From contig JAPXLT010000305.1 of the NCBI GenBank assembly GCA_033809415.1, positions 1 to 5,754 of the forward strand: a stretch of 5,754 nucleotides of DNA, read 5' to 3'. The position numbers were made by a program, and so were the translations under genes. Of this stretch, positions 1-5,653 are shown one piece after another. This DNA comes from JAQVUB01 sp033809415. Lineage in GTDB: Bacteria; Verrucomicrobiota; Lentisphaeria; Oligosphaerales; Oligosphaeraceae. The number at the start of each line of letters is the position of its first letter. Positions within the stretch are counted from its first letter, which is position 1. A model generated the notes under the pieces. That model saw only the letters and a list, made by a program, of their open reading frames with translations. It had not been told where the DNA came from and did no database searches.

Positions 1-1
1 G

Positions 2-805
2 AGCTGCTACAAGCATATGTTTGATATCGGCAACTGCGACAACATTTACTGGGACGACATCTTCCTGGCGTCAAACTATGACCATAGCGGCTCGGAACCG
101 GCTTACTACCTGGAAGATGGCAAGATGCAACCGTCGGTTGGCCTGTTCAACATGCGTGAGCTGATTCGCCGCACGGCTGTGTACATGACGGAGCGGGGAC
201 GCACCCAGCTGAACAACATGATCCACATGACCAATACGGCCATTGCCCCGATTTGCGCGTTTGCCCAGCAGAATCTTGACTGGGAGGACAACAACGGTAC
301 GAATCCGTTCCAGCAGCGCTACACTCGGGAATATATCAGGGCAGTGTCCATTGCACGCCAGTTTGGCAATCAGCCGGCGGCGTTGGGCCTTGTCCCGTCA
401 GTTCCCGGCAACGAGTGGTGTCTGCGCACAGGCACGGGCGTCAGCGTCACCCACGAGATTCAGTGGTGCAAGATGGGTGCATCCAAGAGCTACGTGAAGG
501 TTTTGGAGATGATGTATGGCTTTGGCTATGGTAACGATGATGTGGTGAAGGTGCATAACTATTGGGATAGGGATTATCCGGTTGCCATCAGCGGCGGAGA
601 AAGCAGCTCCATCTTCCTGGAAAAGGGCACCGAAGCCCAATTCATGCTTTGTAGTTATGATGATGATCGCAGCTTTACAGTTAAGCTGCCTGGAAAGTTT
701 TCGTCCGCTGTGAATGGCGAAACCGGCGAAGTTGTTGCTTTGCAAGATAATACAATGAATCTGCCGATTGCGAAGCATGACTTTATCTTTGTCATTCTGA
801 AATAG
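2..805 (+). CDS. C-terminal part of a glycoside-hydrolase-like protein (DUF6067/GH123-like), 5' end outside window
   Basis: The reading frame is open from base 2 and ends at TAG 803-805, giving 267 visible residues. The ATG at 17 has no ribosome binding site and the frame continues upstream (S-C-Y-K-H before the Met), so this is a truncated gene, not a 262-residue one. The visible part resembles the end of the catalytic barrel plus the C-terminal beta domain of DUF6067 proteins, which are related to GH123 glycosidases. It shows a D-N-x-Y-x-D-D stretch near the start and then a MRELIRR helix. A later HNYWDRDYPV segment leads into a beta-rich tail (residues SFTVKLPGKF to the end) like the non-catalytic C-terminal domain of such enzymes. 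The GH123 acidic catalytic pair should lie upstream and cannot be checked. The family call comes from remembered patterns and is moderate. Substrate is unknown, and export cannot be judged without the N-terminus. Confidence 0.6.
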   Translation, partial: SCYKHMFDIGNCDNIYWDDIFLASNYDHSGSEPAYYLEDGKMQPSVGLFNMRELIRRTAVYMTERGRTQLNNMIHMTNTAIAPICAFAQQNLDWEDNNGTNPFQQRYTREYIRAVSIARQFGNQPAALGLVPSVPGNEWCLRTGTGVSVTHEIQWCKMGASKSYVKVLEMMYGFGYGNDDVVKVHNYWDRDYPVAISGGESSSIFLEKGTEAQFMLCSYDDDRSFTVKLPGKFSSAVNGETGEVVALQDNTMNLPIAKHDFIFVILK

Positions 806-850
806 GGTGCAGGGTGCGTGGTGCGTGGTGCGGGGTGTCAGGGTGCGTGG
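805..850. repeat. G-rich GTGCGTGG-type imperfect tandem repeat
   Basis: The gap between the first two genes consists of imperfect copies of GGTGCGTGGTGCG. Bases 814-834 match 5293-5313 at 20 of 21 positions in the same orientation, so this is a dispersed element and not a local expansion. Four runs of three or more Gs (805-807, 812-814, 832-835, 841-843) are separated by loops of 4, 17 and 5 bases, which is only marginal for a G-quadruplex. It lies just upstream of the ribosome binding site of the next gene. Confidence 0.7.
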
Positions 851-860
851 TTCATCTTTT

Positions 861-866
861 GGAGGT
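861..866 (+). promoter_or_regulatory. Shine-Dalgarno of the LamG-like gene
   Basis: GGAGGT lies 4 bases before ATG 871. It fixes the start of the LamG-like gene and rules out the in-frame GTG at 814, whose extra residues would be translated from the G-rich repeat and would bury the signal peptide. Confidence 0.85.
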
Positions 867-870
867 AATC

Positions 871-1650
871 ATGAAAAAGGTTGTAGTGTTGGCGATGCTG
901 GTTGTCAGCGTAGCTTTGCTTGGACAGGATGCGGAGGCTATTCCGGAAAATCCAGCCCTCGAGATGTTTGATGCCGACATCATCTTTGCTGTGTCTTTTG
1001 ATGATGGCACGGCTATAGCGGATTTGGCGGAGGGGGCTGGTGAACCGACTCGAATGCACAAAAAGGATTTGCCACTGACTACTGAAAAAGGTGTTTTTGG
1101 CAAGGCTTTTTTGGCGAATAACATCATTTACTATGAAGGCGGTAAGAATATTGACTTGGTCTTGCCCGGTTCCATGCTGATGTGGGTTTGCCCGAAGGAC
1201 TGGAAATGCGAGAAGGGCGAACAAACGAAGGAACCCGGCTTCCAGGTGTTCCATACTTGGGCAAAGGGGATCGAGCTGATTGTCGCGAAGATGGGCGGGC
1301 AGCCTTGGGGCAATGGTCATTTCATGCCGTACGTGCAGTACGCCGGCGGTTCTGATGGGGCGGATACCTGTGTCCTGTATAACACGGCTACGACTGCGAA
1401 ATGGCCCAACGGCGAATGGCGCATGATTGCCGTCACATGGGGCAATGGTTGCATCACTGGAAGCGTCAACGGCAAGAAGTCTATTCAGAAGGTACTGCGT
1501 AAACCTATGGCCGCCAATCCAGACCGTTTTTCAGTGGGTGGCATCAATGGTTTTAACTTGCTCATAGATGAAGTCATCATCCTGAAACGTCAACTTCGTG
1601 ACGAGGAAATCGCCAAAGTCTATGAGGAGTCAAAGAAGTTTATCAAATAA
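871..1650 (+). CDS. Secreted LamG-like (concanavalin A-like fold) domain protein
   Basis: 259 residues from ATG 871, which has a good Shine-Dalgarno. The N-terminus is a classical signal peptide: MKK, a hydrophobic core VVVLAMLVVSVALL, and an A-E-A site giving probable cleavage after residue 23. The mature protein is a single jelly-roll domain of the LamG/Laminin_G_3 type. An opening strand (DADIIFAVSFDDGTA, about residues 34-48) corresponds to the family's usual 'hWsFDe' start. GEWRMIAVTW (181-190) and GSVNGKK (197-203) follow, then FSVGG (220-224). The end is LIDEVIILKRQLRDEEIAKVYE (231-252), the typical 'iDEvriynraLsdeEi' motif. Such domains bind glycans or act as accessory modules; no catalytic residues are evident. 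It sits between two glycosidase-like genes, so a secreted or surface glycan-binding role is inferred. The domain call is firm; ligand and exact role are unknown. Confidence 0.82.
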   Translation: MKKVVVLAMLVVSVALLGQDAEAIPENPALEMFDADIIFAVSFDDGTAIADLAEGAGEPTRMHKKDLPLTTEKGVFGKAFLANNIIYYEGGKNIDLVLPGSMLMWVCPKDWKCEKGEQTKEPGFQVFHTWAKGIELIVAKMGGQPWGNGHFMPYVQYAGGSDGADTCVLYNTATTAKWPNGEWRMIAVTWGNGCITGSVNGKKSIQKVLRKPMAANPDRFSVGGINGFNLLIDEVIILKRQLRDEEIAKVYEESKKFIK

Positions 1651-1680
1651 GCATTATCTTGGATTGACGCCAGTTTAAGG

Positions 1681-1710
1681 ATTTTTTAACCACGAACCAC
1701 ACGAAAAGGC
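1681..1710 (-). repeat. Dispersed 30-bp repeat, left inverted copy
   Basis: These 30 bases are the exact reverse complement of 5241-5270 and 5476-5505. The core, read on the minus strand, is TTCGTGTGGTTCGTGGTTAA, with the smaller motif TTCGTGNGG repeated inside it. The copies lie only in intergenic DNA. This one begins 30 bases after the LamG-like gene and faces the copy beyond the SGNH gene. Confidence 0.9.
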
Positions 1711-1744
1711 TTGGCGCAGACTGATCGCCAGCAACCTAGTTTTT

Positions 1745-1768
1745 GTCCACGAAAAGCACAGAAAACAC
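1745..1768 (+). repeat. CCACGAAAAGCAC-type repeat just upstream of gene 3
   Basis: Bases 1745-1768 match the reverse complement of 5530-5553 at 21 of 24 positions, with the pattern gtccacg-aaagcac-gaaa-cac. It is a dispersed intergenic element, yet it lies in frame with the following gene. If the TTG at 1743 were taken as start, the repeat would encode STKSTENTE, a low-complexity run of a kind that often signals an over-extended gene call. Confidence 0.75.
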
Positions 1769-1772
1769 TGAA

Positions 1773-3572
1773 ATGGAATTGGAAAATCTCTTCTTTGCAG
1801 AATTATATGACATGGCCGAGCAGCGTACGCGTTACACGGCCGATTTTAAGCCGGTATTGAATTATCGCACCGTTCGTGGACGTCGTCTATTGATGCGTTC
1901 AGCGGCATACGATATTTCATTTTATATCGAGTTGGAGACGCTGGCAGATGGTTTTCGGCTGCGGGTATGCGGGGGAACATACGCGGAGGAGCGTTCCATT
2001 TGCTTTAGGCTGATGAAGTTGCGTGTTCTTCCCGGGCATTTGAATACCAAGGTCAATGACGAAGGCAGTTATTTGCTGCCATTATGGGCCGGCGCCTTGG
2101 TGGATTTCAGGGTGCGCGAGCACTGCGTCAATCTGGACCACATCTACATGGAGCAGCGGGAATGGGAAAAATTCTCCATAATGAATTGCTTTGGATTGTT
2201 GCAGAAGGACAACAATTGGCTGGCTATCATCGAGTCGGGTGACTTTAACTGTTATGCCCGTTCCGAGTATAACAATAATGGCATCAATAGCCTGTGCGCT
2301 GAATTTACATTGCGGGATGACCCATCGGATATGATCAGCGTCGAAGACCGCACAGTCTCTTATCATAAACTGCCAGGCAATGCCAATTATGGTGATTTGG
2401 CTTTGAAATTCAGGGAATACCTGCTGGCAGAGCGTGGAGCTTCCTATCTGAAAGATCGCATGGAAGGAAATCCTACTTTGGAGTATTCGGTGAATGCCAT
2501 GCGGGTAAAGTTCTTCATGGCTGGCAAGAAGCCAATACCAGATGGCTCGTCGCCAGTTGATGTCTATGCCACATTCGATGAATGCTGCAAGATGATAGAC
2601 GACATGAAGGCGGCGGGGATCGCGAAGGCAGTTATAACGCTGGTCGGCTGGAATGTCGGGGGGCATGATGGCGCATATCCTACCCATTTCCCCGCAGAAC
2701 CGCGCTTGGGCGGCGAGGAAAGACTGCGCAATCTTATTCAACATGCCAAGAATGTGGGATACCAGATTGTGCCCCATGATAACGCAACGGACATTTATCG
2801 CAGCTCCCCTGATTTTGACTATGAGTGCGTCGCCAGGACAAAGTCAGGCGAGCCAGTTGCTGCCGGAGTCTGGGGCGGTGGGCAGTCCTACAAGGCTTGT
2901 CCACAGGTGTTTTTGCGTCGGTGGGGGTCGGAGTTCAAGCGCATACAGGAATTGGGATTCGAGGGGCATTACTACATGGATGCCCAGGCCACCGTATTGT
3001 GGCGTTGTCATTCTCCCCAGCATCCTGCCAATGAGAAGGAGTTTGCGCTGGCCTTGTCATCCATAACGGAGGTGGCGCGTGGAATGTATGGCGCGGTTTC
3101 CATCGAGGGGCCGACCACCTACGCCCTTCCGTATATTGATGAGTGCGCAACCATACATTGTCCCCCTCATGGAGACATTCCAATGGCGCGTGCCATTCAG
3201 CCATATCCTGTGCCGTTTTTTATCGTTGCCGTGCATGGCTTGCTTGCATATCAGCAACGTTGGGTGCATACATACAAAGATACCCAGCTCGGTCTGTTGC
3301 GTGAAATCGCATTTGGTGCGCGTCCCTGCATGGAAGTCAATTATCACGGTGGCGGCAATGGCGGCAATTACTTGGAAAGTCTGAAGATGGTATTGCCGGC
3401 GTACAATATATGTTTCAACGAATTGAAGTTGCAGACGGTTCCGTTCAAATCATTTGCTGAACCTGTCCCAGGTGTGTATGATGCACTCTATGAAGATGGC
3501 ACTCGTCTTCTGGTCAACACCACAGAAGTGCAATACGAAGAATTGGCGCCCCGTTCATGGTGTAAATGTTAA
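1773..3572 (+). CDS. Large glycosidase-like TIM-barrel protein (DUF5696-like)
   Basis: 599 residues from ATG 1773; an in-frame TTG at 1743 would add ten residues that are only translated repeat. Neither start has a clear Shine-Dalgarno, and ATG 1812 is a third option. Residues 1-220 are beta-rich, as in an N-terminal sandwich domain. Residues 235-560 look like a TIM barrel: AKAVITLVGW (285-294), a YPTHFPAEPRLGGEE segment (302-316), HAKNVGYQIVPHDN (325-338), GHYYMDAQ (398-405), SIEG (443-446). The tail GTRLLVNTTEVQYEELAP (576-593) resembles a small C-terminal sandwich. The 'YPTHFP...RLGG' and 'YYMDAQ' segments match my memory of DUF5696, a family I believe is related to GH101-like barrels. D403 and E445 are plausible nucleophile and acid/base, by inference only. 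No signal peptide is visible, unlike the neighbours. It probably shares a transcript with the SGNH gene. Substrate is not determinable. Confidence 0.65.
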   Translation: MELENLFFAELYDMAEQRTRYTADFKPVLNYRTVRGRRLLMRSAAYDISFYIELETLADGFRLRVCGGTYAEERSICFRLMKLRVLPGHLNTKVNDEGSYLLPLWAGALVDFRVREHCVNLDHIYMEQREWEKFSIMNCFGLLQKDNNWLAIIESGDFNCYARSEYNNNGINSLCAEFTLRDDPSDMISVEDRTVSYHKLPGNANYGDLALKFREYLLAERGASYLKDRMEGNPTLEYSVNAMRVKFFMAGKKPIPDGSSPVDVYATFDECCKMIDDMKAAGIAKAVITLVGWNVGGHDGAYPTHFPAEPRLGGEERLRNLIQHAKNVGYQIVPHDNATDIYRSSPDFDYECVARTKSGEPVAAGVWGGGQSYKACPQVFLRRWGSEFKRIQELGFEGHYYMDAQATVLWRCHSPQHPANEKEFALALSSITEVARGMYGAVSIEGPTTYALPYIDECATIHCPPHGDIPMARAIQPYPVPFFIVAVHGLLAYQQRWVHTYKDTQLGLLREIAFGARPCMEVNYHGGGNGGNYLESLKMVLPAYNICFNELKLQTVPFKSFAEPVPGVYDALYEDGTRLLVNTTEVQYEELAPRSWCKC

Positions 3573-3576
3573 GCTT

Positions 3577-5232
3577 ATGAAGATTTTTTTTGCGATTTCT
3601 CTGTTGCTGGGACTTGTTGCCGTCGGCGGCGAATCTTTTTTCAGAGCGGATGACCGATGGTTGCTGACAGGTGACAGCATCACCCAGACAGACACCTACA
3701 GGCAGGTCGTCGAGCGGGTGATGCGGCATTATCATCCGGACAACGGACTGACTTTCCCCAATCGCTCTGTGTGGGGCGTGCCGTCGGCGCATCAAGCCGA
3801 TGCCGAGGACAAGCCGACAGTCGTCAGTATCATGACCGGCATGAATGACATTATTCACCATGAATATGCCCATGAGACTGATTTTACGGCCAAGGCGGAA
3901 GCCTATTACAGGAATATTCTTTCTCAAGTTCGGCGCTTCAAGGCTTTAGGGGCTGAAGTTATTCTCTTTACACCTACGTTGACTGATGAGAGGGTGTCTT
4001 CGTTCTTTAGCCCCATGTACACGAGAAAAGGGCTGGTCCTGTTTGGCGAGGTGATACGCCGCATTGGTCGCGAGGAAGGTTGCCTGGTGCTTCCCATAGC
4101 GGAGGATTTGGAAGCGTATGATGCCACGCTAGGTCCCAATGAACTGGCGCGCACTGATGGGGTGCATCCCTTTGGCTTTGCGCAGTACCGCATAGCCTAT
4201 TCCATCATAGATTACCTAAATGTGCGTGGTACCTTGACTGGACGCCGCGCCCTTTCGGCTTCCCCTGAACGCGTCCCTGTGAGTGTCAAGCGCGTCAACA
4301 AATTCCTCCATGAAGCCGGGGAAAAAGTTGCGCTCGAGTTCAGCAGCTTCGAGGCTATTACATTCAAAGTCCGTTGGAGCCTGGCTGCCGAGCGTGGCTC
4401 TGAAACGGTTACCTTGCAGCCGGGGGAAAAGCTTATTTGGCGCCTGCCTGCCACTCCTAAGGCATACGACTTGGTATTGGGGGCACGCGCTCAGGCAGTG
4501 GTGGATTTGACTGCCGGTGAAAAGAGCAGCCTCTACATCATTGATTTAGCCAGAACAATGGTTGCCAAACCGATCAACGGCGAGGTTGTCTTTGACATTG
4601 TCTGCCATGATGCGCAATCACCGGCAACGAAGATGTTTAAGCATAGCCTGATGCAATTCAAGGGAGAGCGCACCGAGGGCGATTATGTCGGCAATGTGCG
4701 GATTCGCGAACACAATAACAGCGAGCTTTGGCTGAATGGACGTGTATATGATTCAGTAATCAATAGCGAGGCTTTTTGGATTACTGGACGTGACACGGTT
4801 CGCATGATGTTCGACTTCCGACCACTCGAGCGTTTCGGCGGCCTGACTCCTGACCGGGATACTACCATGATCTTGATGTCACCTCGCTTGGAACCGGATT
4901 TTTCGATGATGGGCCTTGCCTGGTGGGGACCTAGATTCCAGTATTGCATATACTCGAATGGAGAAAAAACGGAGGACGGATACACCTGGAAGCTGGGCTT
5001 TGCCGGCAATATCACCGACTATGCAAAGTTCGACATCTCCAAATTGGACTATTATGGCTTCCATGTCAGCATTATTGACTGCGATGGCAAAGCAGGCACC
5101 AAGCTGCACTCGGCAATGCTCTCCCACTTTGATATCAATGTGGAGAAGGCGTTGAACCAGTTGATTATCATCGACCGAAAATCAACTTTCCCACACAGCG
5201 AAACAAGTACTATCCAGCTCTTCGGATATTAA
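3577..5232 (+). CDS. Secreted SGNH/GDSL hydrolase with C-terminal CBM9-like module
   Basis: 551 residues from ATG 3577, 4 bases after the previous stop. A start at 3454 would overlap the upstream gene and hide the signal peptide (MKIFFAISLLLGLVAVGG, cleavage near residues 17-19). No Shine-Dalgarno is clear, so translational coupling is likely. Residues 25-215 form an SGNH hydrolase: block I GDSI (32-35, nucleophile S34), probable block II glycine in VWG (G67), block III GMND (88-91, N90) and block V DGVH (194-197, D194 and H197). All expected catalytic and oxyanion residues are present. SGNH enzymes of this type are often carbohydrate esterases that remove acetyl or other acyl groups. Residues 220-330 form an uncharacterised beta-rich stretch. 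Residues 333-530 resemble a CBM9-like sugar-binding fold: SELWLNGRVYDS, DTVRMMFDFRP, DGYTWKLGF, YGFHVSIIDCDG. The esterase call is strong and the CBM9 call moderate. It probably de-esterifies the glycan attacked by the neighbouring enzymes. Confidence 0.85.
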   Translation: MKIFFAISLLLGLVAVGGESFFRADDRWLLTGDSITQTDTYRQVVERVMRHYHPDNGLTFPNRSVWGVPSAHQADAEDKPTVVSIMTGMNDIIHHEYAHETDFTAKAEAYYRNILSQVRRFKALGAEVILFTPTLTDERVSSFFSPMYTRKGLVLFGEVIRRIGREEGCLVLPIAEDLEAYDATLGPNELARTDGVHPFGFAQYRIAYSIIDYLNVRGTLTGRRALSASPERVPVSVKRVNKFLHEAGEKVALEFSSFEAITFKVRWSLAAERGSETVTLQPGEKLIWRLPATPKAYDLVLGARAQAVVDLTAGEKSSLYIIDLARTMVAKPINGEVVFDIVCHDAQSPATKMFKHSLMQFKGERTEGDYVGNVRIREHNNSELWLNGRVYDSVINSEAFWITGRDTVRMMFDFRPLERFGGLTPDRDTTMILMSPRLEPDFSMMGLAWWGPRFQYCIYSNGEKTEDGYTWKLGFAGNITDYAKFDISKLDYYGFHVSIIDCDGKAGTKLHSAMLSHFDINVEKALNQLIIIDRKSTFPHSETSTIQLFGY

Positions 5233-5238
5233 AAATTT

Positions 5239-5272
5239 GTGCCTTTTCGTGTGGTTCGTGGTTAAAAAATGG
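5239..5272 (+). repeat. Dispersed 30/34-bp repeat, middle copy
   Basis: The 34 bases are identical to 5474-5507 in direct orientation. Bases 5241-5270 are also the exact reverse complement of 1681-1710. It begins 6 bases after the stop of the SGNH gene. It has no obvious strong hairpin, so I do not call it a terminator. Confidence 0.9.
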
Positions 5273-5292
5273 TAAGGCGTCAGTCTTCTGTA

Positions 5293-5313
5293 GTGCGTGG
5301 AGCGTGGTGCGGG
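5293..5313 (+). repeat. G-rich GTGCGTGG repeat, second copy
   Basis: Matches 814-834 at 20 of 21 bases, with one substitution at 5301, in the same orientation. This makes it a member of the same family as the repeat before the LamG-like gene. Confidence 0.7.
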
Positions 5314-5322
5314 TCAGACGTG

Positions 5323-5349
5323 GTGGACAGTGTGGACAGTGTGGACAGG
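5323..5349. repeat. Three tandem copies of 9-bp unit GTGGACAGT
   Basis: Units at 5323-5331, 5332-5340 and 5341-5349; the last ends in G instead of T. On the minus strand it reads as CTGTCCACA repeats. The period of 9 is a multiple of 3, so every frame stays open across it. Confidence 0.9.
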
Positions 5350-5396
5350 ACAAGGACATCCCCCCTCTCCGTATCCCACGACAGTCAGAATAATCA

Positions 5397-5422
5397 CAAC
5401 CGGGACGGTTGCGCCACTTTTT
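5397..5422 (+). terminator. Weak hairpin followed by T-run
   Basis: CAACCG (5397-5402) and CGGTTG (5406-5411) are perfectly complementary around a GGA loop, and a run of five Ts starts 6 bases later at 5418. The stem is short and the T-run is displaced. It lies 165 bases past the last gene, so this is only a possible terminator. Confidence 0.2.
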
Positions 5423-5473
5423 AAACCGCTTGCAATCTCATCCGTCAAAGCAACAACCCTACAAAAAATTTTC

Positions 5474-5507
5474 GTGCCTTTTCGTGTGGTTCGTGGTTAA
5501 AAAATGG
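5474..5507 (+). repeat. Dispersed 30/34-bp repeat, right copy
   Basis: Identical over 34 bases to 5239-5272 and in the same orientation, with start points 235 bases apart. The flanks also share AT-rich sequence (AAAATTTnGT on the left), so the element may be slightly longer and diverged at its edges. Confidence 0.9.
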
Positions 5508-5510
5508 GTT

Positions 5511-5526
5511 GTGGGCGGCAGCCCAC
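5511..5526. other. Perfect 6-bp stem hairpin between repeat elements
   Basis: GTGGGC (5511-5516) pairs with GCCCAC (5521-5526) around a GGCA loop. Read on the minus strand, a run of six Ts (complement of 5499-5504) follows after 6 bases. A weak minus-strand terminator is possible, but no minus-strand gene feeds it, so it may simply be part of the repeat. Confidence 0.45.
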
Positions 5527-5528
5527 GC

Positions 5529-5551
5529 CGTGCTTTCCGTGCTTTCCGTGG
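5529..5551 (-). repeat. Tandem CGTGCTTTC repeat
   Basis: CGTGCTTTC occurs at 5529-5537 and 5538-5546, then a partial CGTGG. Its reverse complement matches the repeat before gene 3 (1745-1768) at 21 of 24 positions. The 11-mer TGCTTTCCGTG recurs at 5531, 5540 and 5641. Confidence 0.8.
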
Positions 5552-5604
5552 ACCAAAAAAAGATTCTGATTGCTGATCATTGGAAAAAGTCAACTGCTTT
5601 TTCA

Positions 5605-5631
5605 GGTTTATCCGCAGATTTCCAGGATTAG
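5605..5631. repeat. TTATCCGCAGATTT-type element
   Basis: The stretch GTTTATCCGCAGATTTCCAG resembles a 'atccgcagatt' repeat that I recall from intergenic DNA of many environmental bacteria, including this superphylum. Only one copy is in the window, so the call rests on memory and not on internal repetition. Confidence 0.35.
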
Positions 5632-5639
5632 GAATTGAT

Positions 5640-5653
5640 GTGCTTTCCGTGAA
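5640..5653 (-). repeat. Isolated GTGCTTTCCGTGAA repeat copy
   Basis: Shares the 11-mer TGCTTTCCGTG with the tandem repeat at 5529-5551, about 100 bases to the left. A 5-bp stem (CCATG 5658-5662, CATGG 5670-5674) follows, too short to interpret. Confidence 0.55.

Noticed and set aside
814..870. GTG start at 814 for the LamG-like gene
   Set aside because: The added residues are translated from the G-rich repeat, and ATG 871 has GGAGGT and a signal peptide.
1712..1730. Hairpin TGGCG/CGCCA between genes 2 and 3
   Set aside because: The stem is only 5 bp with a 9-base loop and no T-run directly after it, so it is too weak to call a terminator or regulatory element.
2082..2777. Long minus-strand open frame (231 codons) inside the DUF5696-like gene
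   Set aside because: It is antisense to a clearly protein-like gene, shows no recognisable domain or start signal, and has the composition of a shadow frame.
3454..3576. Upstream start for the SGNH gene
   Set aside because: It would overlap the preceding gene by about 120 bases and place 41 unrelated residues before an evident signal peptide at 3577.
1681..5270. Insertion sequence or transposon with terminal inverted repeats
   Set aside because: The enclosed genes are glycan-degradation enzymes, there is no transposase, no target-site duplication is visible, and a third repeat copy lies outside.
5297..5500. 67-codon plus-strand open frame
   Set aside because: It runs through the tandem 9-bp repeat and the dispersed repeat, so it is not credible as a gene.
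5239..5551. CRISPR array
   Set aside because: Only two direct copies of the 34-bp repeat, 235 bases apart, with other repeat families between them; no regular spacers and no cas genes.
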